Numbered from the stretch's first letter, positions 46,943-59,771 are shown. The stretch is 64,000 nucleotides of DNA from Mesostigma viride (GCA_009746045.1 RPFO01001928.1:64001-128000), one strand, 5' to 3'. Made by a program: numbers and translations. The notes: generated by a model not told the origin, from the letters alone.

Positions 46943-48558
46943 CCCTGACCCGAAACGCACCCGCCCAGCCGACAAAACAGGATGGTCCCGCCCCTCGGAA
47001 CCGCGCTTTCGGCCCCACCCTTTCAAGGTCGATGATCACGACTGGAACAACATTTCTCCTTACGATGCTATGGACTGCATCTTCCTGGCTTCGGGGACTA
47101 CGCCTCGCTTTACGACCTGTGCATCCATCTCTCCGACCAAGGTCGCCTCCTCTGCACCAACGGCAGCCCCTGGCTAGGCCGCGCCATGCTTGGCTGCCCC
47201 CGCCCCGAACTCCAGCACGCCGTCCTCAACTCCCTTCTCCAGCGCTCTGACGGCGAGATCTGGGCTCCATCCATCTCCGCCTCCACCCTCCGTTCCATCC
47301 TCACGGAAGCCTTTCAGCAGCACGTGACCCCCCTTGCTGCTGACGTCGCAGCAATGGGTGGCACGCTGGCTGCTGAACTTCCTCACATTTCCGCCGCTGC
47401 CGCCTCCACCTCCACTGCCATTTCCGCCTCCACTGCCGACATCAAAGCCCAGCTCCTCGACCTCGACCAACGCCTTCAAGCCACCGCCAACGCCCTTGAG
47501 AGCTTGCATGACACCGCCGGCCTCACCGCCCAGGCGGTGAAGGACCTCGCCGCCCAGCCGGCTCCTGCTGGCCCGGCCGGCGATGCTCCCTCCACCTGGG
47601 CGGACTTGCTTAAGCAACACACCACCTCCACCACCTCCACCATTTCGGCACAACTCAAGCAACAAGCCCTCGACCTTCGCGAGGAAGCCGACATCGCCCG
47701 GCGCAGCCACAATGTCATCGTCAAGCACTTCGACCAGCAGGCAGGTGAGACCTCCACGAGCCTTCTTGAGGCATTTAAGCGCGCCATTCTTGCCCCCATG
47801 TTACTCACTGGTGAGCTGGACATGTCGGCTGTCCGCCTCCCCCGCGCGCGGGGGAAGGCTGGCCCGGCACCCGTGCTCCTCACCTTTAAGTACATGGCGG
47901 ACAAGCTGGCGTTCCTTAAATGCCGCAAGAAGCTCTCGGAGACTCGCTTCACGCTGGACGACGACTTGACCCTGGCCCAGCAACAGCGGCGACGCGAGCT
48001 ATGGCCGACCTACCTTCAGCTCCGGCAGAGCGCAAGGGGGAAGCCGGTATACTGGAGGGGGGCGGTCATCCACGTTGACCACAAGCCCTGGCAGCCCCCT
48101 CCTGCCACCTCAGACTAGGAATATATATACCAGTAGTGTAGATTAGTAAGGCTTAGCCTAGCATGTGGCCCACGCGCATGTGCGCCCATAATGGCCCCCA
48201 TGGATGATGCCTTCAACATTTAGCCATGCTTTGTCTATAATGGGACCCCCATGGATGTTGCATTAAGAATTTAGCCATGCTATGCCATGCAGAGAGATGC
48301 TCTCTGTCGAGCAGCCATGTCCTAGCTCTTGTATAGCCATGATGATCTTCCTCCCTCACAGGCATGCTCCCCCCTTACCCGGGCATAGCGTGATAGACCA
48401 TGAGGGTGCAGGTGCCCTGGTGCACCTAGAGCAGGGGTAGCTTACATTCCCACCCTTGCATGAAGTAGCCTAGAATGTATTAAAAGCCATATGCCCCTTC
48501 TCAGGGCTATGTGCTACATCTACTCCCAACGGAGTGATGTTGATAATTAATTAATTAA
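46943..48558 (+). mobile_element. ORF1-only retroelement, copy a (5'-truncated)
   Basis: Begins inside ORF1 (KRTRPADKTG), runs through the coding region to the stop at 48118 and a ~430-bp 3' UTR, and ends with the hairpin ACTCCCAACGGAGT (48522-48535) and a TTAA tail to 48558. No RT or endonuclease follows, so the unit encodes only an ORF1-type protein. The shared 3' end with copy 24965-25205, which has a TSD, shows that this family moves by retrotransposition. Confidence 0.85.
47186..48118 (+). CDS. L1-ORF1p-like protein, 310 residues (fragment)
   Basis: This is the longest intact stretch of the ORF1 family. Residues ~20-170 are Ala/Ser/Thr/Leu-rich and helical (TLRSILTEAFQQHVTPLAADVAAM, then LLDLDQRLQATANALESL), probably a coiled coil for trimerisation. 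Then come KQQALDLREEADIARRSHN and a C-terminal domain with VLLTFKYMADKLAFLKCRKK, LDDDLTLAQQQRRRELWPTY and VYWRGAVIHVD. That order and the DLT...RRREL...L pattern fit the RRM/CTD of L1 ORF1p, which binds RNA as a chaperone. Upstream coding (46943-47176) is in another frame. The ATG at 47186 is internal to the original ORF. It is probably no longer functional. Confidence 0.7.
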   Translation: MLGCPRPELQHAVLNSLLQRSDGEIWAPSISASTLRSILTEAFQQHVTPLAADVAAMGGTLAAELPHISAAAASTSTAISASTADIKAQLLDLDQRLQATANALESLHDTAGLTAQAVKDLAAQPAPAGPAGDAPSTWADLLKQHTTSTTSTISAQLKQQALDLREEADIARRSHNVIVKHFDQQAGETSTSLLEAFKRAILAPMLLTGELDMSAVRLPRARGKAGPAPVLLTFKYMADKLAFLKCRKKLSETRFTLDDDLTLAQQQRRRELWPTYLQLRQSARGKPVYWRGAVIHVDHKPWQPPPATSD

Positions 48559-48563
48559 TTAAT

Positions 48564-48690
48564 ATCCCTGAGAAGGGGCATATGGCTTTTAATACACTAG
48601 CTCTGGGCTACTTCCTGCAAGGGTGGGAATGTAAGCTAACCTTGCTCTAGGTGCGCCAGGGCACCTGCACTCCCATGATCTATCAAGCTA
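48564..48690 (-). mobile_element. Inverted ORF1-element 3' UTR piece
   Basis: Reverse complement of 48390-48514 (CCCTGAGAAGGGGCATATGG, GCAAGGGTGGGAATGTAAGC), placed tail-to-tail with copy a. The pair forms an inverted repeat with ~125-bp arms and a ~50-bp loop. Confidence 0.8.
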
Positions 48691-49024
48691 TTTTCTGATC
48701 AGACACTCCGCAAAGGTGAAAACCTTTGCGTTCAGTGCCGGGCCGCGGAAAACGCGGAAAACGCGATCTGCAAATGAATCCGACCGGAATCGAACTGGGG
48801 ACCTCTCGCACCAATTTTGCTGACTATAGGACGGACGTCTCCGGTTACCATGGCATCGCCAACTTACACCTACAGTCATCCGCAAAAGTTCTCCTGTCCG
48901 GGGAGTGATGCAAGCCTTTCGGATTTGGTACTAGATAAATCACTCGAGATCTGTGTGTAGGAGTACTACACACGTGTCTGCACGCGAGACTTGTTCAGTC
49001 TCGCACCGTGAGACGGGCTGAACA
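48689..49024 (-). mobile_element. tRNA-like SINE, copy 2 (336 bp)
   Basis: Near full-length copy of the element at 46222-46558. Box-B-like AGTTCGATTCC is the complement of 48785-48795. A 9-bp stem with a GAAA loop on the plus strand (CGCAAAGGT-GAAA-ACCTTTGCG, 48709-48730) lies near the 3' end. No TSD could be fixed because neighbouring insertions abut it. Confidence 0.72.
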
Positions 49025-49157
49025 GCTATGCCCAGCTAAGGGGGAGCCTGTCATGTGGGGGAAGATCATCATGGCTAAACAATTAATTAATTAATTAATT
49101 AAAATCATAGCTCCGTGGGGAGCATATGTATCACATAGCCCTGAGAAAGGGGCATCT
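49025..49157 (-). mobile_element. Retroelement 3' end fragment with TTAA tail
   Basis: Contains GGGGGAGCCTGTCATG-type UTR sequence, a (TTAA)n tail at about 49081-49101, the hairpin CTCCGTGGGGAG (49111-49122) and CATAGCCCTGAGAAAGGGGC. Its 3' end faces left and it abuts the tail of the full LINE. Confidence 0.75.
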
Positions 49158-49347
49158 ATTAATTAATTAATTAATTAGACTCGTGCTCCCGTTGGGGAGT
49201 CACGGAGCATTAACCCCGATGGATGGATGGATGGGTGCAAACAGTCCTACCGGTCTAATCTATCTACATTGGCTACATACTACATCTATCTAACAGCATT
49301 CTAACTACCACATCTATCTAGGCAGCCGCACGCTGCCCTAGGGGGAG

Positions 49348-51651
49348 CTATCTGGCGTGCCTCCCGTTGGATTGCACACGCGGGCGCTTCCCCACTGGGG
49401 GGGGCTCGTTGTCCTCTATGACCTGGGCCCACTTGGCCTTGTCCATCATCTTCTTCCAAATCACGGAGAGGCCTAGGCCCCCCATGTCCTCTACTAGCTG
49501 TTCTTTGAAGGTGCGGGCCTTGCGGCGTCTAACATCACTGGGCCCAGCCCACGTCAGGAGGTGCCGGCCAGGCTGGGCTGGTCGCAGTCCTGCGGGGGGG
49601 CCACGAGAGGTGTCTACCTGGTTGGTGCGAGCTAGGTGCCCTACTAGCTGCAGGCGGCGTTGCTTAATGGTGCTGGTGATATAGGGCATGCCCTGGTACA
49701 GGTCCTCATTGCGGACATGAGCAGCATATCCTACTCTGAAAATGGAACGCAGCATGCTGGTGACCGCGCCGTCCAGCTTGCGGGCCAGGTCGGCGGTGAG
49801 GGTCCACGTCTCGGCGCCATACGTGAGAACAGGAAGGACGAGGACCTTGAACAGGTCCTGTTTCTCGATCTTGCCCAGGGGCTTGCGCCACAGGGCCCGG
49901 TACTGGCGTAAAGCGTGCCAGGCGAGGGAGATGCGATGGTCCACATCAACCTCGCAGCTAGGGAGCAGGCTGCCCAGCAGCTTAACGCGGTCCCGATACA
50001 GGACTCGAGAGCCGTCTAGGAGATAGAGGGGCGGCGCTGAGTTGGTGAGCCCAACCGCCAGGGCCTCTGTCTTCTTGCTGACCTCAAGCCCCACTGCACG
50101 GGCCTCGAGAGCCAGGCAGTCAAGCCATGTCTGCACGTGCTCAGTGTCCTCGAAGAGGGTGGTGTCGTCTGCGTAAATGATGTCTGCTAGCCGAATCTCC
50201 GTGTCCGCACCGCCATGCCAGAATTTGTTAGCAACCTGCACTCCTGGTTCCCTGCCCACGATGCGGGCAAATCGCTTGCGCGCCTGAATCATTACGTATT
50301 CGACAACAATAATGAACAGGTAGGGCGACAGCACGCAGCCCTGCCACACACCCTTCTGTAAAGGGCATGGGGGCGTGGTCCCGTAAGAAGTGCGCACCGA
50401 AGTGGTGGACCCTTCATACAGGTTGCGGATGACAGCAATCAGGGGGCGGGGGATCCGGAACAACTCGAGGATGTCCCAAAGCGCAGGCCAGAAAACCGAA
50501 TCGAAGGCTTTGATGAAGTCCACCAGCACAAGGTGCAAAGGGGACTCACCAGGCTGAAGGCGTTGCAGTTCCTCCACCAGTCGGCGAGTAGCGAAGAGCG
50601 CCTGTACTGTGTTGCGACCTGAACGGAAGCCGTGCTGAGTCTCGCTGAGGTGACCGTCCAGGGCCGTGCGCAGGCGGTTCAGGATGAGCCGCATAAGAAG
50701 CTTGAGGGGGGCACTTTGAATGCACACCCCTCTGTAGTTGCCGGGGTCGGCAGGCGACCCCTTGTTCTTGTACAGCATCGTGCGAAAACTGTGTTGCCAG
50801 GCCGCTGGAGGTGGTTGCGACGACAGCAGAAGGCGGTTGCAGATGTCCCGGAAGAGCAGCATAACACCTGTGTCCTCGAATTCGGCTGCAAGTTTTACAA
50901 CTGCGGCCGGAATCTCGTCAGAGCCGGTGGCTGCGTCATAACGCAGGCGCTGGACCGCCTCCGTGACCTCGCGAGAGGTGAAAGGAGGCATGTCAGACGG
51001 GTCGCCAAGTGGGCCGACCAGCGGGGGGACTAGGTAGTCCGCCGCTGACCTAGGCGGGGCAGGGGGCCCAGCGGGGCCGGCCAGGGCGGCCGGGCGGGCG
51101 GCGGCGGCTGGGAGCAGGGGTGGGGGCGGCGCAGCTGTCCCCACGACCTCGGCCGTGGCCGTGGCCCAGGTACGAAGCCGCTTGGCTGGGGCGCCGGGGA
51201 CGTCGTGGCGGTGGGGCCGGCCGAGGCCGTCCGGGTGCCCGAGGCGCTTGTACCAGAACCAGGCCCCCTTGCCGTCGTGCTTCTGCTGGCAGCTGCGCAG
51301 GTCCTTGACCATCTGCTGAGCATCTGCCTTCTCAGCCTGCTCGTAGGCGGCCCTCAGAGCTGCTTGCAGCCCAGGTTTGGCGATCGGATCTCTGTTGCGG
51401 CGGAGCATCTGCCTGGCGGCGACCACTGTCGGTGCGTGACGGTGGACAGCAAGCTGCCGACGCGGAGGCAAGGTGGGAGGGTGCGGGCAGCCAGGCGATA
51501 CTTGGCGGCGACACCACGGAGGATCACTGAAATATCCCCCGGCGGCGGAATGGCGTGTAACTGCTGTCGGCTGCCCCGGCGTCGAATACGGCCAGGAAAT
51601 CATCCCTGTGCGACATAGCGGCCTGCTCTTCTGCTGACATCTTGTCGGCAT
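49348..51651 (-). CDS. LINE reverse transcriptase domain and C-terminus
   Basis: Reverse transcriptase part of the LINE polyprotein. Visible motifs: NKGSPADPGNYRGVCI (motif 1/2 area), LVDFIKAFDSV (motif A, ~375), KGVWQGCVLSPYLF (motif B, ~430), IIYADDTTLFED (motif C catalytic YADD, ~490), then VLPVLTYGAETWTL and STIKQRRLQLVGHLAR in the C-terminal region. It ends in a basic, Pro-rich tail with a stop at 49348. The frame is open for 767 codons, but the first ~35 codons overlap the endonuclease frame, so the true protein is the fusion. All catalytic residues seen are intact, so this copy may be young. Confidence 0.92.
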   Translation of the reverse strand: MPTRCQQKSRPLCRTGMISWPYSTPGQPTAVTRHSAAGGYFSDPPWCRRQVSPGCPHPPTLPPRRQLAVHRHAPTVVAARQMLRRNRDPIAKPGLQAALRAAYEQAEKADAQQMVKDLRSCQQKHDGKGAWFWYKRLGHPDGLGRPHRHDVPGAPAKRLRTWATATAEVVGTAAPPPPLLPAAAARPAALAGPAGPPAPPRSAADYLVPPLVGPLGDPSDMPPFTSREVTEAVQRLRYDAATGSDEIPAAVVKLAAEFEDTGVMLLFRDICNRLLLSSQPPPAAWQHSFRTMLYKNKGSPADPGNYRGVCIQSAPLKLLMRLILNRLRTALDGHLSETQHGFRSGRNTVQALFATRRLVEELQRLQPGESPLHLVLVDFIKAFDSVFWPALWDILELFRIPRPLIAVIRNLYEGSTTSVRTSYGTTPPCPLQKGVWQGCVLSPYLFIIVVEYVMIQARKRFARIVGREPGVQVANKFWHGGADTEIRLADIIYADDTTLFEDTEHVQTWLDCLALEARAVGLEVSKKTEALAVGLTNSAPPLYLLDGSRVLYRDRVKLLGSLLPSCEVDVDHRISLAWHALRQYRALWRKPLGKIEKQDLFKVLVLPVLTYGAETWTLTADLARKLDGAVTSMLRSIFRVGYAAHVRNEDLYQGMPYITSTIKQRRLQLVGHLARTNQVDTSRGPPAGLRPAQPGRHLLTWAGPSDVRRRKARTFKEQLVEDMGGLGLSVIWKKMMDKAKWAQVIEDNEPPPVGKRPRVQSNGRHAR

Positions 51652-52684
51652 CCTTCAGCACAATCCGGAGCACTTTCAGATCTGGCTGAGGTGCCAGCTG
51701 TCGCGACGGTTTCACCCCAGGAAACCGCAATCTGATGCGAGCGAGCACGAGACGATGATCAGATTCCACCGTGCTGACAGAATCTTGCAGGACGCGAGCA
51801 TCGACAACTGAGGGGCGCTGAGCCCGACGTACGCAGACATAATCAAGGCACACCACCCGATCCGACGGCCCAAAAAAGGTGGCCAGCTGCTCAGCGGGGC
51901 GTGCGAAAGAAGCATTGCATGCAACCAGCGCAGATTCTGCCAGCAGATTCGCAAATAAAGGCGTGTTACCGTTGGCTGTCGTGTTGGTTGGGGAATACTG
52001 AGCGCCCCCAGTGCCAACTGGCAGCGTGGCGTTGGCGTCGAGCAGCATAACCAGGAAGTGCCGAGCTGGGATGTTGGCCTCCTCCTCCTTGAGGGCGTCG
52101 AAGAAGGCCTCACGTTCCGCCTGAGCTCGACCCGCATGTGGTGCATATCCCACGATAACGGTTAGCGTGTGGTGTGAATGGCCCTCAGTGGCCGAAAAAG
52201 TGGCCACTAGCACACGCGGGGACCGCAGCACGATGGACTGGAGCTGCTCTGATGCTGCCGGCGAGCACAAGAGGCCCACACCACCTTGGCCCGGCGCGTC
52301 GCCGCCACCATAGTGGAACCGCCAGCCTGCCCGCAGGTCGTCGACCAGCAGACCGTTGACCGCGTGCTGAGGGTCAACGGTGCGTCGGTGCTCCTGGACT
52401 CCAAGAACAGCGATCTTGTTGTCGGCGCACAGGGCGATCAGCTCGTCGACGCGTTGGCGTGCTGGGGTGCCGCCGCTCGTAGAAGGATCTGCAGGGAGGG
52501 TGCGCACGTTAAAACTTGCAATACCAAGAATGGGCCGTTGCCCTATTAGCGGGGGGGTGGGGGTGGGGGTGGGGGTGGAGAAGGGTAGTGCTGGAGGTGG
52601 GGGTGGGGGTGGGGGGGGGGGGGGGGGGGGGAGGGTGGCGATTGGGGTTAACCCATAGTCCGGAAACAGTGCGATATATCGCAC
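51524..52684 (-). CDS. LINE AP-endonuclease-like domain
   Basis: N-terminal APE-type endonuclease that nicks target DNA. Motifs: SFNVRTL, GVQEHR (catalytic Glu), GGVGLLC, VIVGYAPH, FLVMLLDANA (the GDFNA-like site), LDYVCVRR and STVESDHRLVLARI (catalytic SDH). The frame runs out at 51524, just after a G-run near 51537-51541, where the RT frame takes over. No ATG precedes the domain in frame. The upstream Pro/Thr stretch is translated poly-G sequence, so the element is slightly 5'-truncated or its real start is elsewhere. Confidence 0.9.
   Translation of the reverse strand: MRYIALFPDYGLTPIATLPPPPPPPPPPPPPALPFSTPTPTPTPPLIGQRPILGIASFNVRTLPADPSTSGGTPARQRVDELIALCADNKIAVLGVQEHRRTVDPQHAVNGLLVDDLRAGWRFHYGGGDAPGQGGVGLLCSPAASEQLQSIVLRSPRVLVATFSATEGHSHHTLTVIVGYAPHAGRAQAEREAFFDALKEEEANIPARHFLVMLLDANATLPVGTGGAQYSPTNTTANGNTPLFANLLAESALVACNASFARPAEQLATFFGPSDRVVCLDYVCVRRAQRPSVVDARVLQDSVSTVESDHRLVLARIRLRFPGVKPSRQLAPQPDLKVLRIVLKDADKMSAEEQAAMSHRDDFLAVFDAGAADSSYTPFRRRGIFQ
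52555..52633 (+). repeat. Poly-G / GGGGGT tract at LINE 5' side
   Basis: Dense G-runs, including about 20 consecutive G, lie at the 5' end of the endonuclease frame. On the LINE sense strand this is poly-C encoding Pro. It is slippage-prone and likely to be length-variable. Confidence 0.95.
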
Positions 52685-52734
52685 TGTTTGACTCCCGGTG
52701 GCGCGGCGCTCAATTCCCGGAGCGCCGCGCCACC
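52664..52734. repeat. Two palindromes upstream of the LINE ORF
   Basis: 52664-52689 is a perfect 26-bp palindrome centred on GCGATATATCGC. 52697-52711 and 52720-52734 are a perfect 15-bp inverted repeat (GGTGGCGCGGCGCTC) with an 8-bp loop. They mark the 5' side of the LINE and may belong to its promoter or to the insertion site. Confidence 0.9.
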
Positions 52735-54424
52735 TGTGACGGATGTCAGTGGTCCGGTGGGTCTGGGAACACTTAAGGACGAAGGTGATGCATAGGTTTG
52801 GGGGTAATATTCGCCATAGCCTGGTAAATACAACGTGTATTGAGACAGTATCACGTGACTTTGGCGGGAAATTTTCACTCGCGCGCGCGCGTAACGAGAT
52901 ATGGCTGCTAGCGTGCCGTTATCAAGGAAATTTTGCGTCTCGCGGCTTGTAATGGTTCAGAATGTTGCTCAGAATGATGATGCGTGATTTTCGTAGGTCA
53001 GGGGTGGCCAGATGTATAGCATTGGTAAAATACAGGTAGGACATTACTGCTTTCTTGGTCGTCAGTACCAGATGAGTAATGGCATGCCATATTTCGATTT
53101 TCTTCTTATGGCCCGGCAGTCTGCGCCAGCCCGAGCACCCAGTTTTGGTACGGGACATCCGCAGCAGCGTCCCTGTGAATTCGGATGCATTTATAGGTCA
53201 TCTTTGCACAGAACATCAACCTGGTAATCATGTCGGATGCATGCATTATGCGGCTATGGCGGCCTATGCCTGGAAAGCATTAGCCAGTGTGAGATATGAG
53301 GGTCCCGGCCAGCAGAACCCGGAAAGGTCGTGATCAAGCCAGGTACGGCAACGTGTTTGCATGTCGTTTGCACGGGAATCTGTCGTTTATACATCCATTT
53401 TACACGAGTGTATCAGTGCCTCTTGGAGCAGGTTTCCATGCCTGCTGTATGAGTGCTATTAGCCCCAAATCTGCTCAGTTTGTGGTGTTTCTTTGGAGGA
53501 TGCCATTCCGTTAGTGCTGGTTTAGCACTTCTTTGTTTCCCAGCACTTTTTACAGTCCTATGTGGCTGTATACAATGCATAAGTGTGTGGCATTTCATGG
53601 ATGGCTGCTTACGCGCCCGTAACCCACACACGTAAGTGAGCGCATTATATAGGTCAGATGGGCTATCCGTGCGGTCTGACCCAAGGAAAGCATGGTGGCA
53701 CTATCTATTGACATTGTCCAACCCCAGAATAATTTTTTAGAACCCTCCCTGCAGGGGTAAACTACTAAGGGGATTTCCCTTGCCTGAAAATGATCGTCTT
53801 TTGTCCAACTTTGGCAGTAAATATCTTGCAAAGCACTGAATGGACCCGTAATATTATTGCATTTTCTGAAAGCCCTTGAAGTGTAGATACTCCTAGCATC
53901 TTGGTTGGGGGCATTTGGAGTTGTGGCCTGTGAGGTATGATTTTTCTCATTTTCAGGGGTCTAAAAATGCCAAAAACCCATTCCCGGACATGCTTGTCAA
54001 CGCATGGAGGCTTTCTTTCAGGACGGATATGCGTCGTCTCCGTCCTGGCTGGGGTCGCCGGCGTGTCGACTGGGCCTCATCCCGCTCAAGGCGGGCTAGG
54101 AGGCGTGTGAGGCTAGTAAATTGGCGGGAAGGTTGACCGTGGCGTGCCTGGCGACCTTGCATCCTGATCATGCTCGCACGGTGCGACATGAGGATGGAAA
54201 GGGGCTTGTTTATAAAGGCTGTGCCCAAAGCCTATTGTACCGCGAGGCCGCGAGGGTGTGCCCTTACCGGGCGGCATCCATTATTACCCGGGACGTGCGT
54301 AGACGATGATGACGCAGCTGGGGCGGGCCTGGTACGGCCCGACTTGTGCCGCTTGTTAGGAGCCTGCGCCGTCGTGCGCTGGCCGTTGATGAATAGCACG
54401 GGGGTGTCTATGGGTTTGTAATAC
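52735..54424. other. 1.7 kb without recognised features
   Basis: Moderately AT-rich unique-looking sequence. Several 60-90 codon frames exist (for example 53079-53333) but none has a domain, repeat or splice pattern I can support. A CGCGCGCGCGCG run lies at 52880-52892. Confidence 0.45.
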
Positions 54425-56318
54425 AATCAGGGCGACAACCTGCAGGTGTAGGATGTACAACTATCACCTGCTCTGGGTGCACTAGGTGCACCTGCACCTC
54501 CATGATGGTTCATGCCTCCTAAACAAGCACAGGCACACAAGGCGGCTTGAGGAGAGGGCCTAGAAGGCCTGCATGACATATGGGGTGGAAGGTATGACTG
54601 GTATGTGGCTAGGGCTATAGCTGGGGTACACATGGCCTCTCAGCAGAGAGTAACTCCCTGCATGGGCAAAGCCATGACTCGAAATTGCTACGGCTATTGC
54701 AAGGGCGGGTGTGGGCCCATCACGTAGGCATACATGGCCACGTCACTAAGCTTTCTAGTCTACACTACTGCTATATATTCCCTAGGCTGGGGTGGCTGAG
54801 GTGGCTGGGGTGGCTGGGGCGGCAGGGGTCGCCTGCCAGGGCTTGTGGGCGACGTAGATTTCCGCCCCCTTCCAGTAGACCGGCTTCTGCCCCGCCGTCT
54901 GCCGAAGCTGGAGGTAGGTCGGCCATAGCTCCCGTCGCCGTCGTTGCTGCGTCAAGGTCAAGTCGTCGTCCAGCGTGTAGGCGGTCCCCCCAAGCCGCTT
55001 GCGACACTTGAGGAACTCCATCTTATCCGCCATGGTGTCAAAGGTGAGGAGCAAGGGGGAGGGGCCGGCCTTACCCCGCGAGCGGGGAAGGCGGGTCACC
55101 CCCCGCGGCTTGCCCTTACCAGTGATAGCCATGGGGACAAGGATTTTGTTCTCAAACGCCATGGCAAGGGTCTCGGGGGTCTCGTCCTGCAGCGGGTCGA
55201 AGTGCTTGACTATGACGTTAAGGCTGCGCTTGGCGAGCTCGGCCTCCTCGCGGAGGTCCAGCGTCTGCTGCTTAAGCTGGGCGGCGACGGCGGAGGTGGT
55301 GGAGGTGGCGTGCTGCTTAAGCATGTCCGCCCAGGTCGGGATGGGAGGAGCATCGCCGGCATGGCCAGCAGGGGCTGGCCGAGCGGCGATGTCCTTCACC
55401 GCCTGGGCGGTGATGCCGGCGGTGTTCTGCAGGCATTCGATGGCTATATGGCATTGTCCTGCAGGCGCTTGTCGATGGCGAGGAGCTGGGCGGTGAGGGC
55501 GTCGGTTGTAGTGGAGGTGGAGGCGAGGAGCTTGGAGGTGGCGGTGGTGGTGGAGGAGAGGAGGGGAAGCTCGGCAGCCAGCGTGCCCCCCATGGCCGCC
55601 ACATCTGCGGCGAGGGGGGTCACGTGCTGCACGAGGGCCTGGTTGATGATGGAGCGGATTTCGGAGGTGGAATTCATGGAAGTGGGGGCCCAGATCTCGG
55701 CGACAGAGCGCCCGAGGAGGGAGCAGAGGGCGATGAGCTGAAGGCGGGGGCGGGGGAGGCTGGGCAGATCCGGCATGTAAGTACCGACCACGCGGCCAGG
55801 CGGAGTGAGGCGACCGAGGTCGTCATTGAAGGTGCCGGCACAGGGCAAGAAGCGAGGTGCGCGACCCGTAGAACACCGTCGGCGCTCATAAAATGGGTGG
55901 GAGCTGCGTTGCAGTGTGTCCACCATGCGGCTGATTTGGCGTCAAAGTCGATTTCTTTCCAGCCCGGCTCGGCAGGGGGCGCCGGATCCTCAGGGCAGCT
56001 GCGTTTAGGCTCAGGCGATGCAGAGGGCGAGGCAAGCCCGTGAGGGGGCTGGGCAACCACCAGTGTACGACTAGTGTCACCGCTGCCTTCCGGGCTTGAG
56101 GGCGAATCTGCTGCCGAAGCTGCAGACGGACTTTCATTGCCGAGCGCAGCCGCCAGGCTGCGTGGCGGCAAAGGGCGTTTGCTCGTCATATATTGCGTTA
56201 TAGCTTCGGAAAATTATATCAGCACGAAGAAAGACGAAGCGATTGTGATAGCCACAGCTGAATTCGGGGCTCAAACGTGAAAGTTATGAGCGCCGCCGTC
56301 AGCCATGGCTACCTTGTG
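54425..56318 (-). mobile_element. ORF1-only retroelement, copy b
   Basis: Coding starts MTSKRPLPPRSL at 56189 and continues in shifted frames: FNDDLGRLTPPGRVVG near 55830, AEIWAPTSMNSTSEIRS and QHVTPLAADVAAMGG near 55700-55600, then an intact 205-codon stretch (55399-54782) with the RRM-like end LLTFDTMADKMEFLKCRKR. The 5' UTR (56190-56318) is conserved with copy c (AACTTTCACGTTTGAGCC). The 3' UTR runs to about 54425, where the usual hairpin and tail are not clear. It is more diverged than the other copies. Two or more frameshifts make it a pseudogene. Confidence 0.8.
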
Positions 56319-57000
56319 GCTCGTGGCTCGTGGCTCGTGTCTATACAAGTCATGGCTATACAAGAGCTATAGGGCATGGCTTCTCGACAGAGAGCATCTC
56401 TCTGCATAGGCATAGCATGGCTAAATTCTTAATGTAACATCCATGGGAGGTCCCATTATAGGCAAGGCGTGGCTAAATTCGGAAGGCATCATCCATGGGG
56501 GCCATTATATGGGCGCACATGCGCGGGGGCCACATGCTAGGCTCAGCCTGACTAATCTACACTGCTGGTATATATTCCCTAGTCTGAGGTGGCAGGTCGA
56601 GGTGCCTGCCAGGGCTTGTGGTCAACGTGGATGATCGCCCCCCTCCAGTATACCGGCTTCCCCCCTGCGCCCTGCCGGAGCTGAAGGTAGGTCGGCCATA
56701 GCTCGCGTCGCCGCTGTTGCTGGGCCAGGCCGGGTCAAATCGTCGTCCAGCGTGAAGCGAGTCTCCGAGAGCTTCTTGCGGCATTTAAGCGGAACGCCAG
56801 CTTGTCCGACATGTACTTAAAGGTGCATGAGGAGCACGGGTGCCGGGCCAGCCTTACCCCGAGTTGGTGGCCTAGAGTTTGCTCAGTTGGCCAAGAGTTT
56901 GCTCACTTGGGTGCCAAACTCACAAAGTAACGTAAAATCAACGAAATAACTACATACAATTAGCCTTTTGGCCTAGCCCATTCAATTATTCCGTCAAACC

Positions 57001-57022
57001 CCCCCCCCCCCCCCCCCCCCCC
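57001..57022 (+). repeat. Poly-C tract near left end of TIR element
   Basis: About 23 consecutive C, 140 bp inside the left TIR. Likely to be length-variable. Confidence 0.95.
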
Positions 57023-57186
57023 CTTATTCCCGCTGGTCTAGTACAAAAGCCTGAATTCCTGGCTGCCTGAGCTTGGGAGGCAGCCTTTGATTGTAAACAA
57101 ATGCCATGCCAGTTGTAACAACTCCTTGGAATAATTTCAGTGAAACAAGTAATAATTCATGCAAGCTCACACCATTTGCAGCTGAG

Positions 57187-59771
<2,585 letters not shown>

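Larger units (their letters stand above)
49158..52684 (-). mobile_element. Near-complete APE/RT LINE (RTE-like), no ORF1
   Basis: The order on the minus strand is endonuclease (52684-51524), RT (51651-49348), a short 3' UTR with a GATG tetramer tract, the hairpin at 49182-49204 and a (TTAA)n tail at 49158-49177. One frameshift separates endonuclease and RT. No ORF1, RNase H or gag-like knuckle region is visible. A microsatellite-type tail and a single EN-RT ORF fit the RTE group best; this clade call rests on layout and needs a tree. Close 3' copies lie at 1-2.6 kb and 24.8-27.4 kb. Confidence 0.9.

Noticed and set aside
48770-48840. Genuine tRNA gene on the minus strand
   Set aside because: The box-B and D-arm-like parts are there, but no anticodon arm or paired acceptor stem could be formed, and the sequence recurs in a longer interspersed repeat. 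Called a SINE.
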